Source: Flavobacteriaceae bacterium
Lineage (GTDB): Bacteria; Bacteroidota; Bacteroidia; Flavobacteriales; Flavobacteriaceae
Assembly: GCA_013003555.1 (NCBI GenBank)
Contig: JABDIV010000082.1
Span: forward strand, 44,993 to 108,992
Reading direction: 5' to 3'
DNA length: 64,000 nt
This document shows positions 36,776 to 46,113 of this stretch, in pieces (within the stretch, counting starts at the first letter, position 1; every line of letters starts with the position of its first letter). The notes under the pieces were generated by a model, which had not been told where the DNA came from, searched no databases, and was given only the letters and a program-made list of their open reading frames with translations. The position numbers and the translations under genes were made by a program.

Positions 36776-38308
36776 ATGAGCAATTATAAATCAGTACAAT
36801 CGGCCCTTATCTCTGTTTTCAGCAAGGAAGGCCTTGAACCATTAGTTCGCAAATTAGATGAACTCGGCGTGACCTTATATTCGACAGGAGGAACACAGAA
36901 ATTTATCAGTCAACTCGGTATTAATGTAGTTCCCGTTGAGCATATTACCTCCTACCCTTCAATTTTGGGCGGCCGTGTTAAAACACTGCACCCTAAAGTT
37001 TTTGGCGGCATTCTTAATCGCCAGGAAAACACACAGGACGTCGCCGAATTAACCGAATATGACATCCCTCAAATCGATGCTGTTATCGTTGACTTGTATC
37101 CCTTTGAAAAAACGGTTGCCTCTGGCGCCAACCACCAGGAAATAATTGAAAAAATCGATATCGGGGGAATTTCTCTAATCCGTGCGGCCGCTAAAAATTA
37201 TGCCGACGTTATTTGTGTTTCTTCAGTAGATGATTATAATGACTTTTTACAACTGATTTCCTCTGGCGATGGTCTTGTTTCTGAAAGCGATAGAAAACGA
37301 TTTGCGGCAAAGGCGTTCGATATTTCATCACATTATGATACGGCCATTTACAATTATTTTAACGCAGATGAGGCCTCAGGATCCCTAAAATTAAGTGAAG
37401 CCAAGCATCAGGTATTGCGCTATGGGGAGAATCCGCATCAGAACGGATATTTCTACGGTAATTTCGACGCCCTTTTTACAAAATTACATGGAAAGGAACT
37501 CAGTTATAACAACCTGTTAGATGTTGATGCGGCTGTAAATTTAATGAATGAGTTCAAGGGCGATGCGCCTACATTTGCTATTATGAAGCATAATAACGCC
37601 TGTGGACTGGCACAGCGAGATACGGTTCATCAAGCCTATTTAGATGCACTGGCCGGTGATCCGGTTTCTGCCTTTGGTGGTATTCTCATCAGCAATACGC
37701 AGATCGACTCAAACACAGCCGAAGAGATCCATAAATTATTTTGCGAGGTCGTTATCGCACCATCCTATTCCGAAGCGGCTCTTGAGATTCTGAAGGGCAA
37801 GAAAAATAGAATCCTGCTTATTCAAAAAGAAGTGAAACTTCCGAAGCAAATCGTTCGGACTTGTCTTAATGGCATGCTGGTACAGGATCGCGACGCTATT
37901 ACCGACACCATTGACCTGCTTTCATATCCAACAAAAAATCGTCCGACCGATAATGAATTAAACGATTTGCTCTTTGCTTCTAAAATCTGTAAGCATACAA
38001 AGTCTAATACCATTGTTTTAGCTAAAAACAATCAATTGTGCGCCAGCGGGACCGGGCAAACCAGTCGGGTCGACGCTTTGAATCAAGCTATACATAAAGC
38101 TAAATCGTTCGATTTCGATCTTAATGGAGCAGTTATGGCGAGTGATGCCTTCTTTCCATTTCCCGACTGTGTGGAAATTGCTCATAAAGCAGGTATCTCG
38201 GCGGTAATTCAACCAGGAGGATCGATAAAAGACCAGTTGAGCATCGACTACTGCGATACCCATGACATGGCTATGGTATTTACCGGAAAACGGCATTTCA
38301 AACATTAA
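36776..38308 (+). CDS. purH: Bifunctional AICAR formyltransferase / IMP cyclohydrolase PurH
   Basis: Catalyses the last two steps of de novo purine synthesis. The N-terminal MGS-like IMP cyclohydrolase domain has YSTGGTQKFISQLG and ILGGRVKTLHPKVFGGIL. The AICAR transformylase domain has the catalytic KHNNACG near residue 270 and the final QPGGSIKDQ and VFTGKRHFKH. I use the ATG at 36776 (MSNYKSVQ); the frame extends seven codons further to a TTG inside the promoter region, which is unlikely. The length of about 510 is standard. Confidence 0.97.
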   Translation: MSNYKSVQSALISVFSKEGLEPLVRKLDELGVTLYSTGGTQKFISQLGINVVPVEHITSYPSILGGRVKTLHPKVFGGILNRQENTQDVAELTEYDIPQIDAVIVDLYPFEKTVASGANHQEIIEKIDIGGISLIRAAAKNYADVICVSSVDDYNDFLQLISSGDGLVSESDRKRFAAKAFDISSHYDTAIYNYFNADEASGSLKLSEAKHQVLRYGENPHQNGYFYGNFDALFTKLHGKELSYNNLLDVDAAVNLMNEFKGDAPTFAIMKHNNACGLAQRDTVHQAYLDALAGDPVSAFGGILISNTQIDSNTAEEIHKLFCEVVIAPSYSEAALEILKGKKNRILLIQKEVKLPKQIVRTCLNGMLVQDRDAITDTIDLLSYPTKNRPTDNELNDLLFASKICKHTKSNTIVLAKNNQLCASGTGQTSRVDALNQAIHKAKSFDFDLNGAVMASDAFFPFPDCVEIAHKAGISAVIQPGGSIKDQLSIDYCDTHDMAMVFTGKRHFKH

Positions 38309-38356
38309 CCAATATTTCGTTTTTTTAGTCGTTTATTAAAAAATCCATAGTGACTT

Positions 38357-38388
38357 TTGTTACGTATATTTTCTTACATTTACACTTG
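38357..38388 (+). promoter_or_regulatory. Possible promoter of the mre operon
   Basis: TTG at 38357-38359, 21 bases, TACACTTG at 38381-38388 (one mismatch to TAnnTTTG), 44 bases before the mreB ATG. Confidence 0.45.
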
Positions 38389-38432
38389 TCCAAAACGAGT
38401 AAATAACAACCCTCAGATAATTTATTGAGCCC

Positions 38433-39461
38433 ATGGGATTTTTTGATTTCTTGACCGAAGAAATTGCAATTGATTTAGGTACTGCAAATACCCTTATTAT
38501 ACACAATGACAAGGTGGTGGTTGACAGCCCGTCTATCGTTGCGCGAGACCGAATTACCGGTAAGATTATAGCTGTTGGAAAAGAAGCCAGCATGATGCAG
38601 GGGAAAACGCATGAAAACATCAAAACTATACGACCTTTAAAAGATGGGGTTATTGCCGATTTCGATGCGAGTGAACAAATGATCAGCATGTTCATTAAAA
38701 ACATTCCTGCCTTGAAAAAGAAGTTGTTTGCTCCTGCCCTTCGAATGGTAATTTGCATTCCTTCAGGGATTACGGAGGTTGAAATGCGCGCGGTTAAGGA
38801 ATCGGCTGAACGGGTGAATGGCAAAGAAGTTTACCTGATTCATGAACCTATGGCAGCAGCGATCGGTATTGGCGTAGACATTATGCAACCCAAGGGAAAC
38901 ATGATTGTGGACATCGGTGGCGGAACGACAGAAATTGCGGTTATCGCGCTCGGTGGCATTGTATGTGACAAGTCGGTAAAAGTTGCCGGTGATGTTTTTA
39001 CCAATGACATCATTTATTACATGCGTACACAGCATAACCTGTATGTGGGTGACCGAACCGCCGAAAAGATTAAAATTCAGATTGGGGCAGCCACTGAAGA
39101 TTTAGAGTTACCTCCTGAAGAAATGAGTGTTCAGGGGCGTGACTTGCTTACCGGAAAACCGAAACAAGTTCAGATTTCCTACCGAGAAATTGCAAAGGCA
39201 TTAGACAAATCGATACTGCGTGTTGAAGATTCGGTCATGGAGACTCTTTCTCAAACCCCGCCTGAATTGGCAGCCGATATCTATAACACAGGTATATATC
39301 TTGCCGGTGGTGGATCAATGCTTCGCGGACTTGACAAGCGCTTGTCTCAAAAAACAGATCTTCCGGTTTATATCGCAGAAGATCCTCTGAGAGCCGTTGT
39401 GCGTGGAACAGGAATCGTTCTCAAAAACCTGACTAAATATAAAAGCGTATTGATCAAATAG
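38433..39461 (+). CDS. mreB: Rod shape-determining protein MreB
   Basis: Bacterial actin that guides the elongasome under the inner membrane. The phosphate-1 motif IDLGTANTLI lies near residues 14-23, phosphate-2 MIVDIGGGTTEIAVI near 157-171, and the adenosine motif YLAGGGSMLRGLDKRL near 288-303. The N-terminal MGFFDFLTEE provides a short hydrophobic membrane-touching start. 342 residues, intact. First gene of mreB-mreC-mreD-mrdA-rodA. Confidence 0.98.
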   Translation: MGFFDFLTEEIAIDLGTANTLIIHNDKVVVDSPSIVARDRITGKIIAVGKEASMMQGKTHENIKTIRPLKDGVIADFDASEQMISMFIKNIPALKKKLFAPALRMVICIPSGITEVEMRAVKESAERVNGKEVYLIHEPMAAAIGIGVDIMQPKGNMIVDIGGGTTEIAVIALGGIVCDKSVKVAGDVFTNDIIYYMRTQHNLYVGDRTAEKIKIQIGAATEDLELPPEEMSVQGRDLLTGKPKQVQISYREIAKALDKSILRVEDSVMETLSQTPPELAADIYNTGIYLAGGGSMLRGLDKRLSQKTDLPVYIAEDPLRAVVRGTGIVLKNLTKYKSVLIK

Positions 39462-39471
39462 CGCCTGAGGC

Positions 39472-40278
39472 ATGCAACAGATAATTAATTTCTTCATAAG
39501 AAATAAGAATTTCTTGGTCTTCCTGTTGCTTTTTTTTATCGCTTTCTTCCTTACCGTTCAATCGCACAGCTATCATCGAAGCAAAGTAATTCATTCGGCC
39601 AATTTTTTAACCGGTGGTATTTATCAATCTATCAATTCAATCGATCGGTATTTTGATTTGAAATCAGAAAACTCCTTGCTTTTGGAGGAAAATAACCGAC
39701 TTAAATCACAAATATTCAACGATTCCGACTCAACGGTTATCGACACCATATTCACCGGTAATTATCGACTAATCCCATCAAATGTCATTAAAAATAGCTT
39801 TAATGCCACTAACAATTACCTCACGCTCGATAAAGGTGCAAAAGATAGTGTTAAAGTAGACCTCGGGGTTATCACATCCAAGGGTATTGTTGGTATAATT
39901 GATAATACATCAAACGGATATGCGCGAGTTTTATCGATTTTGAATACCAACAGTCGTGTAAATGCACAATTAAAAAAGACCGATCATTTTGGTACATTAA
40001 CGTGGGACGGCACTTCCCCGGAAGTCGTGCAGCTTATCGATATTCCGAAACAGGCACCTTTAACGGCCGGCGATACCATAATGACCGGAGGTCGATCGAC
40101 AATTTTTCCCAAGGGTATTCCAATCGGAACCGTAAACAGTTTCCAACTGGATGAAACCGAAAATTATTATACTGTTCAGATTAAACTATTTAACGACATG
40201 ACAAATGTGGGTCATGTTCATATCATCGAAAACATCGATTCAAAGGAGATACGAAATTTAGAAACACAGAATGAATAA
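39472..40278 (+). CDS. mreC: Rod shape-determining protein MreC
   Basis: Periplasmic scaffold of the elongasome with one N-terminal TM helix (about residues 14-30). A helical coiled-coil segment (about 60-85, NSLLLEENNRLKSQIF) precedes the beta domain with VDLGVITSKGIVGIIDN and GDTIMTGGRSTIFPKGIPIG. The length of 268 is normal for Bacteroidota. It overlaps mreD by 8 bases. Confidence 0.95.
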   Translation: MQQIINFFIRNKNFLVFLLLFFIAFFLTVQSHSYHRSKVIHSANFLTGGIYQSINSIDRYFDLKSENSLLLEENNRLKSQIFNDSDSTVIDTIFTGNYRLIPSNVIKNSFNATNNYLTLDKGAKDSVKVDLGVITSKGIVGIIDNTSNGYARVLSILNTNSRVNAQLKKTDHFGTLTWDGTSPEVVQLIDIPKQAPLTAGDTIMTGGRSTIFPKGIPIGTVNSFQLDETENYYTVQIKLFNDMTNVGHVHIIENIDSKEIRNLETQNE

Positions 40279-40777
40279 TACGGTTACCTTGAATATTATC
40301 CGGTTTGTAATTTTGGTTTTGATCCAGGCACTGATCTTAAACAATATTAATTTCCTCGGCTATATCAATCCGTATATATATATCCTTTTTATACTTCTTT
40401 ATCCTATCCAAAACAATCGCTTACTATTCATTTTTCTGGGATTCCTCCTCGGATTGAGTGTAGACTTATTTCTTGATTCGGGTGGAGTTCACGCAGCCGC
40501 ATGTGTATTTATTGCCTATATCAGACCCCTGGTATTAAAATTTGCCTATGGTATGACTTACGAGCACCAAACCGTTAAAATTAGCCAATCGGAAATGGGC
40601 CAGCGCATAACTTATTTCGGCATTTTGACCCTATTACATCATCTGATGTTGATCTCCTTAGAAGTTTTTAACAGTACAAAAGTACTTCTGATCTTGAAAA
40701 AGACGTTATTCTCAAGTATATTTACAATAATACTTTGTGTTTTGATCACGATACTATTTAGCCAAAAATCTAAATGA
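40271..40777 (+). CDS. mreD: Rod shape-determining protein MreD
   Basis: A 168-residue hydrophobic protein with about five TM helices and few polar loops, as expected of MreD. Sequence identity in this family is low, so assignment rests on hydropathy (NPYIYILFILLYP, FIFLGFLLGLSVDLFLDSGG) and on its position between mreC and the PBP2 gene, overlapping both (8 and 4 bases). Confidence 0.9.
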   Translation: MNNTVTLNIIRFVILVLIQALILNNINFLGYINPYIYILFILLYPIQNNRLLFIFLGFLLGLSVDLFLDSGGVHAAACVFIAYIRPLVLKFAYGMTYEHQTVKISQSEMGQRITYFGILTLLHHLMLISLEVFNSTKVLLILKKTLFSSIFTIILCVLITILFSQKSK

Positions 40778-42636
40778 GACGATTTCTACTTTTCTTTACA
40801 GTAGTTTTTGTTGGAGTTGTGTTCATCGGTCGTCTGTTTTATCTGCAGATTTCGGAAGGGAAGTCATATTCTATCGATGAGGACAATGCCATCAGAAAGG
40901 TGTTTAATTATCCTAAACGCGGTTATGTTTATGACCGCAATGGCACCCTTTTGGTTGCAAATCAACCGTCTTACGATGTCATGGTGATTCCAAGGGAAGT
41001 CGAACAATTAGATACCCTTGAATTTTGTTCTCTACTTAAAATTTCGAAAGCAGATTTTATTAAGACCTATGAAAAGGCGTATCGCTACTCCCCGCGTTTA
41101 CCCTCGGTTTTTCTCGCTCACCTTTCGAAGGAAGATTATGCAGTTCTATCTGAAAAGATGAGAAAATTTCAGGGATTTTACATCCAAAAACGATCGCTTC
41201 GCGATTATCAAACTTCGATCGGTGCGAATGTTCTGGGTTTTATCGCTGAAGTTAACCCTAAAAAGATAGAGGAAAATCCCTATTACAAGATGGGTGATTT
41301 AATAGGAAAACAAGGTGTTGAGTTGTCGTATGAAGAAGAATTGAAAGGGGTTAAGGGAGTCAAATACATTCAAAAAGACCGATTTAATCGTGACATAGGA
41401 CCCTACAAGGATAAGAACTTTGATATTTCCCCCGAACCGGGTAAAGACATACACATCACCATTGATGCTCAATTACAGGAATACGGCGAACGTCTTATGC
41501 AAAACAAACGCGGAGGAATAGTTGCTATTGAACCTGCCACTGGTGAAATTCTCTCCCTGATTTCAGCACCGACCTATAATCCGAATCTCCTTGTTGGTCG
41601 GGAACGATCCCGTAATTACACTAAGCTTTATAATGATACGATTAGCCGTCCGTTGATCGACAGGGGTCTTCTGAGGATGCATGAGCCGGGTTCGCCCTTT
41701 AAAACGCTTATTGCGCTTACTGCTTTGCAGGAAGGTGCCATCGATGAAAACACTTCCATTACATGCCGACATGGGTATGTTTATGGACGAAACAACAGAA
41801 AAATGGCCTGTCACTGCGGTGGTGGCAAACGAAACCTGAATACCGGAATCGCCAAGTCATGTAATGCTTATTTTGCCAATGCCTTTCGTAAAACCATAGA
41901 GAAATATGAGGATGCCCATGAGGCCATGGATGTATGGAGTAATCATATGAAGAGTTTTGGGCTTGGCAACTTCCTTGGTTACGATCTGTCGATCGGTAAG
42001 AAAGGAAATATCCCTGATGGTGATTACTACGACAAATGGTATCCTGATTTTAAATGGGGTGCTACAACTATAATCTCAAATGCGATCGGACAAGGTGAAG
42101 TACTGGTAACGCCCATTCAATTGGCCAATATGACCGCGGCCATTGCCAATAAAGGACATTTTTACACACCGCATATCATCAAATCAATAGAGGGCATTGA
42201 AATCGATGAGAAGTATACTACCAAAAGGCAGACGAGTATCGATCCACAGCATTTTGAACCCGTGGTTCAGGGTATGCATGATGTTTACAACAGGGGTACG
42301 GCCAGTTTTTTACGCGTGCCTGGTATCGAGGTCTGCGGAAAAACCGGTACGGCTGAAAATTTCACAAAGATCGATGGTGTTCGAACCCAATTAACCGACC
42401 ATTCAATTTTTATCGCATTCGCACCAAAGGAAAATCCGAAAATTGCCATGGCTATCTTTGTCGAAAACGGTTACTATGGTGCTCGATGGGCCGGCCGAAT
42501 TGCGAGTTTAATGATCGAAAAGTATTTAAAAGGCGACGTGACATTGAAATATATGGAACAAATGGTTCTTGAAAAAAGCCTTGAAGATGAATACTTGAAG
42601 CCTTATAGTGGTGAACCTTTTTTAATTAATCAATAA
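40774..42636 (+). CDS. mrdA: Penicillin-binding protein 2 (elongasome transpeptidase)
   Basis: Class B PBP that cross-links peptidoglycan during elongation with RodA. One N-terminal TM helix (5-24), a pedestal/dimerisation domain with KRGYVYDRNGTLLVANQPSYD, and a transpeptidase domain. The catalytic motifs are S307-P-F-K310, S362-C-N364 and K523-T-G525. A Cys/His-rich insert lies between the first two (C331, C346, H347, C348). The length of 620 is typical. It overlaps mreD by 4 bases and rodA by 1. Confidence 0.96.
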   Translation: MRRFLLFFTVVFVGVVFIGRLFYLQISEGKSYSIDEDNAIRKVFNYPKRGYVYDRNGTLLVANQPSYDVMVIPREVEQLDTLEFCSLLKISKADFIKTYEKAYRYSPRLPSVFLAHLSKEDYAVLSEKMRKFQGFYIQKRSLRDYQTSIGANVLGFIAEVNPKKIEENPYYKMGDLIGKQGVELSYEEELKGVKGVKYIQKDRFNRDIGPYKDKNFDISPEPGKDIHITIDAQLQEYGERLMQNKRGGIVAIEPATGEILSLISAPTYNPNLLVGRERSRNYTKLYNDTISRPLIDRGLLRMHEPGSPFKTLIALTALQEGAIDENTSITCRHGYVYGRNNRKMACHCGGGKRNLNTGIAKSCNAYFANAFRKTIEKYEDAHEAMDVWSNHMKSFGLGNFLGYDLSIGKKGNIPDGDYYDKWYPDFKWGATTIISNAIGQGEVLVTPIQLANMTAAIANKGHFYTPHIIKSIEGIEIDEKYTTKRQTSIDPQHFEPVVQGMHDVYNRGTASFLRVPGIEVCGKTGTAENFTKIDGVRTQLTDHSIFIAFAPKENPKIAMAIFVENGYYGARWAGRIASLMIEKYLKGDVTLKYMEQMVLEKSLEDEYLKPYSGEPFLINQ

Positions 42637-43916
42637 TGAGTTCGGGTAGATCCAAATCACTGCGGTTAGATTGGATCAGTATAATCCTGTTCTTTCTTCT
42701 CGTTGGTTTCGGCTATCTTAATATTTTATCCGCCTCAGCATCGGGATCGGTTGAAAGTTATTTCGACATGTCCCAACCTTACGGTAAACAAATGATTTTT
42801 ATCATCTTTAGCCTTGTCCTAATCATTTTAATCCTGGCTATAGAAACCAAATTCTATGAACGTTTTGCAAGTCTGATTTATCTGATTTCAATTATCTCCC
42901 TGATCGGACTGTTTATTTTTGGGAAAAACGTAAACGGTGCTACCTCCTGGTATGCCTTTGGAGGAATGACCATACAGCCCAGTGAATTTGCCAAATTTGC
43001 CACAGCGCTGGCGGTAGCAAAGTACGTCAGTGATTTGCAAACTAATATTACTGAGATAAAACATCAACTGAGAACATTTCTGATTATTCTTGTGCCGGCA
43101 TTTTTAATATTGTTGCAGAATGATGCAGGAAGTAGCGTCGTTTATGGTGCTTTTTTCTTTGTTTTTTTCAGAGAAGGCATCCCCAAATTATACCTCGCCA
43201 TCGCGCTTGGCCTGACCGTTGTGGCTGTTTCCACATTAAAATTTGGCTTGCCCATGACCTCAATTGGCTCGGTGATTTTGATTTTTATTCTTTATTATTT
43301 GATCCAAAAGAAGCGTCGTCGCATCATGCAGCCTGTGTTAATCGCATTTATAAGTGTCGCCTTTGCCGTCGGAATTCAATTTTTTTACTCAGGTATTTTA
43401 CAAGAACATCAGCAGGATCGTATAAGCGTTTGGTTGCGGCTGGAGCAAGACCCTGCTAAGCTAGAAGCTATGAAACGGGATATTTCATATAATCTTCATG
43501 AGTCGGAAAAGGCCATCTCCAGTGGCGGTTTAACCGGAAAAGGTTTTATGGAAGGCACCCGAACCATAGGCAAATTTGTCCCGGAACAACATACCGATTA
43601 TATTTTCAGTACCATCGGTGAAGAATGGGGATTCCTGGGAAGCAGCCTTGTCGTCATAATTTTTGTTCTTCTTATTATCAGGATAATTTTCCGGGCTGAA
43701 AATCAAAGATCCCAATTCAGCCGGGTCTACGGATATGGTGTGGCATCCATTTTATTCATGCATTTCCTCATTAACATCGGCATGGTCATGGGACTATTAC
43801 CAACAATCGGTATCCCACTGCCTTTTTTTAGTTATGGCGGATCGTCACTTTGGGGATTTACCATCCTTCTGTTCATCTTTATCAAGTTAGATGCCAACAG
43901 GTTGAATGAATGGTAG
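42636..43916 (+). CDS. rodA: Rod shape-determining protein RodA (SEDS glycosyltransferase)
   Basis: Polytopic SEDS-family peptidoglycan polymerase, about ten TM helices, 426 residues. Diagnostic segments are WYAFGGMTIQPSEFAKFA (about 110-127), LLQNDAGSSVVY (about 163-174), FVPEQHTDYIFSTIGEEWGF (about 308-327) and the final GIPLPFFSYGGSSL. It partners PBP2, encoded immediately upstream with a TAATG stop-start overlap. The extra-large periplasmic loop is usual in Bacteroidota. It ends the mre operon, abutting the convergent gene. Confidence 0.96.
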   Translation: MSSGRSKSLRLDWISIILFFLLVGFGYLNILSASASGSVESYFDMSQPYGKQMIFIIFSLVLIILILAIETKFYERFASLIYLISIISLIGLFIFGKNVNGATSWYAFGGMTIQPSEFAKFATALAVAKYVSDLQTNITEIKHQLRTFLIILVPAFLILLQNDAGSSVVYGAFFFVFFREGIPKLYLAIALGLTVVAVSTLKFGLPMTSIGSVILIFILYYLIQKKRRRIMQPVLIAFISVAFAVGIQFFYSGILQEHQQDRISVWLRLEQDPAKLEAMKRDISYNLHESEKAISSGGLTGKGFMEGTRTIGKFVPEQHTDYIFSTIGEEWGFLGSSLVVIIFVLLIIRIIFRAENQRSQFSRVYGYGVASILFMHFLINIGMVMGLLPTIGIPLPFFSYGGSSLWGFTILLFIFIKLDANRLNEW

Positions 43917-45182
43917 TCAGGAGGCCGCCAATTCCTTCAACGCACCAATAAAAACGTCTAATTCTCGTGTTAAGGTGAACACGTTAGGCGTTATGCGGCA
44001 ACCCTGAACATTCTCATGATCGATCGCCACAGTAAAAATTTTGTAGTCTTCAAGTAAGCGTTTGGCCAGATCGTCAGGTTTAATATGAGCTATCCCAACA
44101 TTTGCGATACCACAAGCGCGATTTTCATCATCAGGTGTATTCACTATAATTTTAGGATGATCACGAACTGCTGAAGTCCAATATTGCTGCAAATAACGCA
44201 ACCTGGCCTCTTTTCGCTCAACGCCCAGCATGTTGAAATAATCGATCGCGTTTTCAATACTTAAATCATGGTAAACAGGATGCGTCCCGGTATGGTTTAA
44301 ACGGGAAATATCTCCTGGTTCTCTATTTGATTCAGCAAAAATCGGCCAAATCGAATCGATATTATTATCATTCACATAAAGTAAACCTGTACCGAGCGGA
44401 ACGGCCAACCATTTATGAAGACTGGAACCATAAAAATCGCAATTCAGGTCTTCAATTTTAAATTTAAAGTGACCAATGCAATGTGCACCATCTACCATAA
44501 CCTTGACACCTTTTGCATGCGCCATATCACAAATTTTTCGGATGGGTAGAATCTGACCGGTAATATTTATCATATGGCAAACCATCAATAATTTGGTATT
44601 GGGGGTTATTGCATTCTCGTACAGGCTAACAATCTCATCATCTGATTCCGGATGATTTGGAATTGAGATGACTTTGTTTACAATCCCAAAGCGTCGGGCT
44701 ACCTGTTTGAACATGTCACGCATGGCACCATAGTCTTGAATGGCCATTATAGCTTCATCTCCAGCCTTCCAGTCCATTCCTTTAATAACCATATCGAGCG
44801 ATTCAGTAGTATTACGGGTAATCACTACATTTGATGGTGAACACCCCGCAACCTCAGCCAGTTTTCCAGTCATACGTTTTTTGTTCTCCCATTGTACAGT
44901 TCGCATATAATATGACCCTTCGTAATTCACCATTCGGGCATGGTCTATCATAGCATTAAGAGTCGGTTTTGGAATTATATTGTAATACCCACTCTCCAAA
45001 TTGATATAATCCGGTTTAAGCCTGTAGTCTTGTCTTATCTTTTTCCAAAAATCCTCATTAGTTGATAATTCGCCTGTATTTATATCCGGGAATGATGCCA
45101 GAAGATTAGATAGAGCACTTGTATAAATCGGGGTTGACAGTGCCCCGAGTGAAAGTGTCTTAATGAAGTTGCGTTTATCCAT
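43917..45182 (-). CDS. Exported aminotransferase class V fold protein
   Basis: PLP-dependent fold type I enzyme, 421 residues. The N-terminus MDKRNFIKTLSLGALSTPIY looks like a Tat-type signal with KR instead of RR. The PLP domain is clear: TRNTTESLDMVIKG, VDGAHCIGH (cofactor Asp), and GSSLHKWLAVPLGTG holding the Schiff-base lysine. It resembles isopenicillin-N epimerase-like and cysteine-desulfurase-like proteins found as exported enzymes in Bacteroidota; the substrate is unknown. It abuts the rodA stop convergently. Confidence 0.88.
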   Translation of the reverse strand: MDKRNFIKTLSLGALSTPIYTSALSNLLASFPDINTGELSTNEDFWKKIRQDYRLKPDYINLESGYYNIIPKPTLNAMIDHARMVNYEGSYYMRTVQWENKKRMTGKLAEVAGCSPSNVVITRNTTESLDMVIKGMDWKAGDEAIMAIQDYGAMRDMFKQVARRFGIVNKVISIPNHPESDDEIVSLYENAITPNTKLLMVCHMINITGQILPIRKICDMAHAKGVKVMVDGAHCIGHFKFKIEDLNCDFYGSSLHKWLAVPLGTGLLYVNDNNIDSIWPIFAESNREPGDISRLNHTGTHPVYHDLSIENAIDYFNMLGVERKEARLRYLQQYWTSAVRDHPKIIVNTPDDENRACGIANVGIAHIKPDDLAKRLLEDYKIFTVAIDHENVQGCRITPNVFTLTRELDVFIGALKELAAS

Positions 45183-45334
45183 GTGGGTCAGTTTTCCTTA
45201 AAGATAAATAATTTTAAGACAGTGAATTAACCTTCCCATCCAGAAGATTTTGTTCCCTTTATTTCGTATCTTTATTAGTTGGCCTTTATGGTATTTAGGT
45301 CGAGTCGCGACATCTTCACTACACTGCTTTCAAT

Positions 45335-45748
45335 TTGAAAGTTATGAAAAAATCAACGTCGCCTATTCGGTTAATCGCCAGAATTCTGGCCTTAGCAGCA
45401 ATAGGATTTATCAGTTTATTTGCCTTGGATGCATTCGGACATGGAGAACCTTTTTTAATTCAGATTCGGAATTTCTTCATGCATATGATACCATCGTTCA
45501 TTCTTTTGATATTCTTCTACATCGCATATAAGAGAGAATTGATTGGTGGCGTCCTATTTATCCTTGTAGGGCTGGTGAATGCCCCGTGGATCTATAAACA
45601 CAATTATGCCATGAATCAATCAATCGGGATGACTGTTATGATCGTTTGTGTTCTTTTATCCCCATTTGTAGTTTCGGGAATATTATTTATAATCAGTCAT
45701 TATAAAACCAAAGGGAAATCTGCATCAAAGCATCTTAGCAGTTCATAA
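45335..45748 (+). CDS. Small four-TM membrane protein, DUF7670-like
   Basis: A 137-residue protein with four hydrophobic segments (about residues 12-30, 46-64, 68-86, 98-122) and a basic, Ser-rich tail (KTKGKSASKHLSSS). The start IRLIARILALAAIGFISLFA and the LDAFG step resemble the DUF7670 family and the protein at 3037-3396, suggesting two paralogues in this window. The ATG at 45335 or 45344 could be used. Function is unknown. Confidence 0.72.
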   Translation: MKVMKKSTSPIRLIARILALAAIGFISLFALDAFGHGEPFLIQIRNFFMHMIPSFILLIFFYIAYKRELIGGVLFILVGLVNAPWIYKHNYAMNQSIGMTVMIVCVLLSPFVVSGILFIISHYKTKGKSASKHLSSS

Positions 45749-45774
45749 TTAAGACTGTAAGATAAGGTCCTGAC

Positions 45775-46113
45775 TTAATTAGATTCTAAATTGAGCTTTT
45801 CAGCAAAATAGTCACAGAAGTCTTTCATGGTCTCAGTCATTTTCTCATCTTGAGTGGCTCGATTAAAGGTATTGCTCATGGCGACCAGTGTTTGATGAAA
45901 AAAGATCTTCATATCGTCAACCGGCATGTCCTTTGTCCAAAGATCGATGCGCAAGGTTTCTTTATCCTTAGGATCCCAAACCGATAACATCATGGCTTTA
46001 GCTTCGGCCTTGCTAATCCCGCCATCTTCAGCCGACCAAGAAAGGCGTTCTGGAATTCGATTCTCGTCCAACTCAACAGTGAGTTCTATAGTTGATGTGT
46101 GTTTGGTATTCAT
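45775..46113 (-). CDS. gldC: Gliding motility protein GldC
   Basis: A 112-residue cytosolic protein needed for normal gliding in flavobacteria, of unknown biochemical role. The pattern STIELTVELDENRIPERLSW and FFHQTLVAMSNTFNRATQDE is characteristic. It overlaps gldB by 4 bases and follows it in the same operon, as in other gliding flavobacteria. Confidence 0.94.
   Translation of the reverse strand: MNTKHTSTIELTVELDENRIPERLSWSAEDGGISKAEAKAMMLSVWDPKDKETLRIDLWTKDMPVDDMKIFFHQTLVAMSNTFNRATQDEKMTETMKDFCDYFAEKLNLESN

Noticed and set aside
36755..36776. Longer purH start at TTG 36755
   Set aside because: It falls next to the -7 promoter box and adds residues not typical of PurH; the ATG at 36776 fits.
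45199..45206. TATCTTTA box before the class V aminotransferase-like gene
   Set aside because: The final base differs from TAnnTTTG and no TTG is at the right distance; too weak to list as a promoter.
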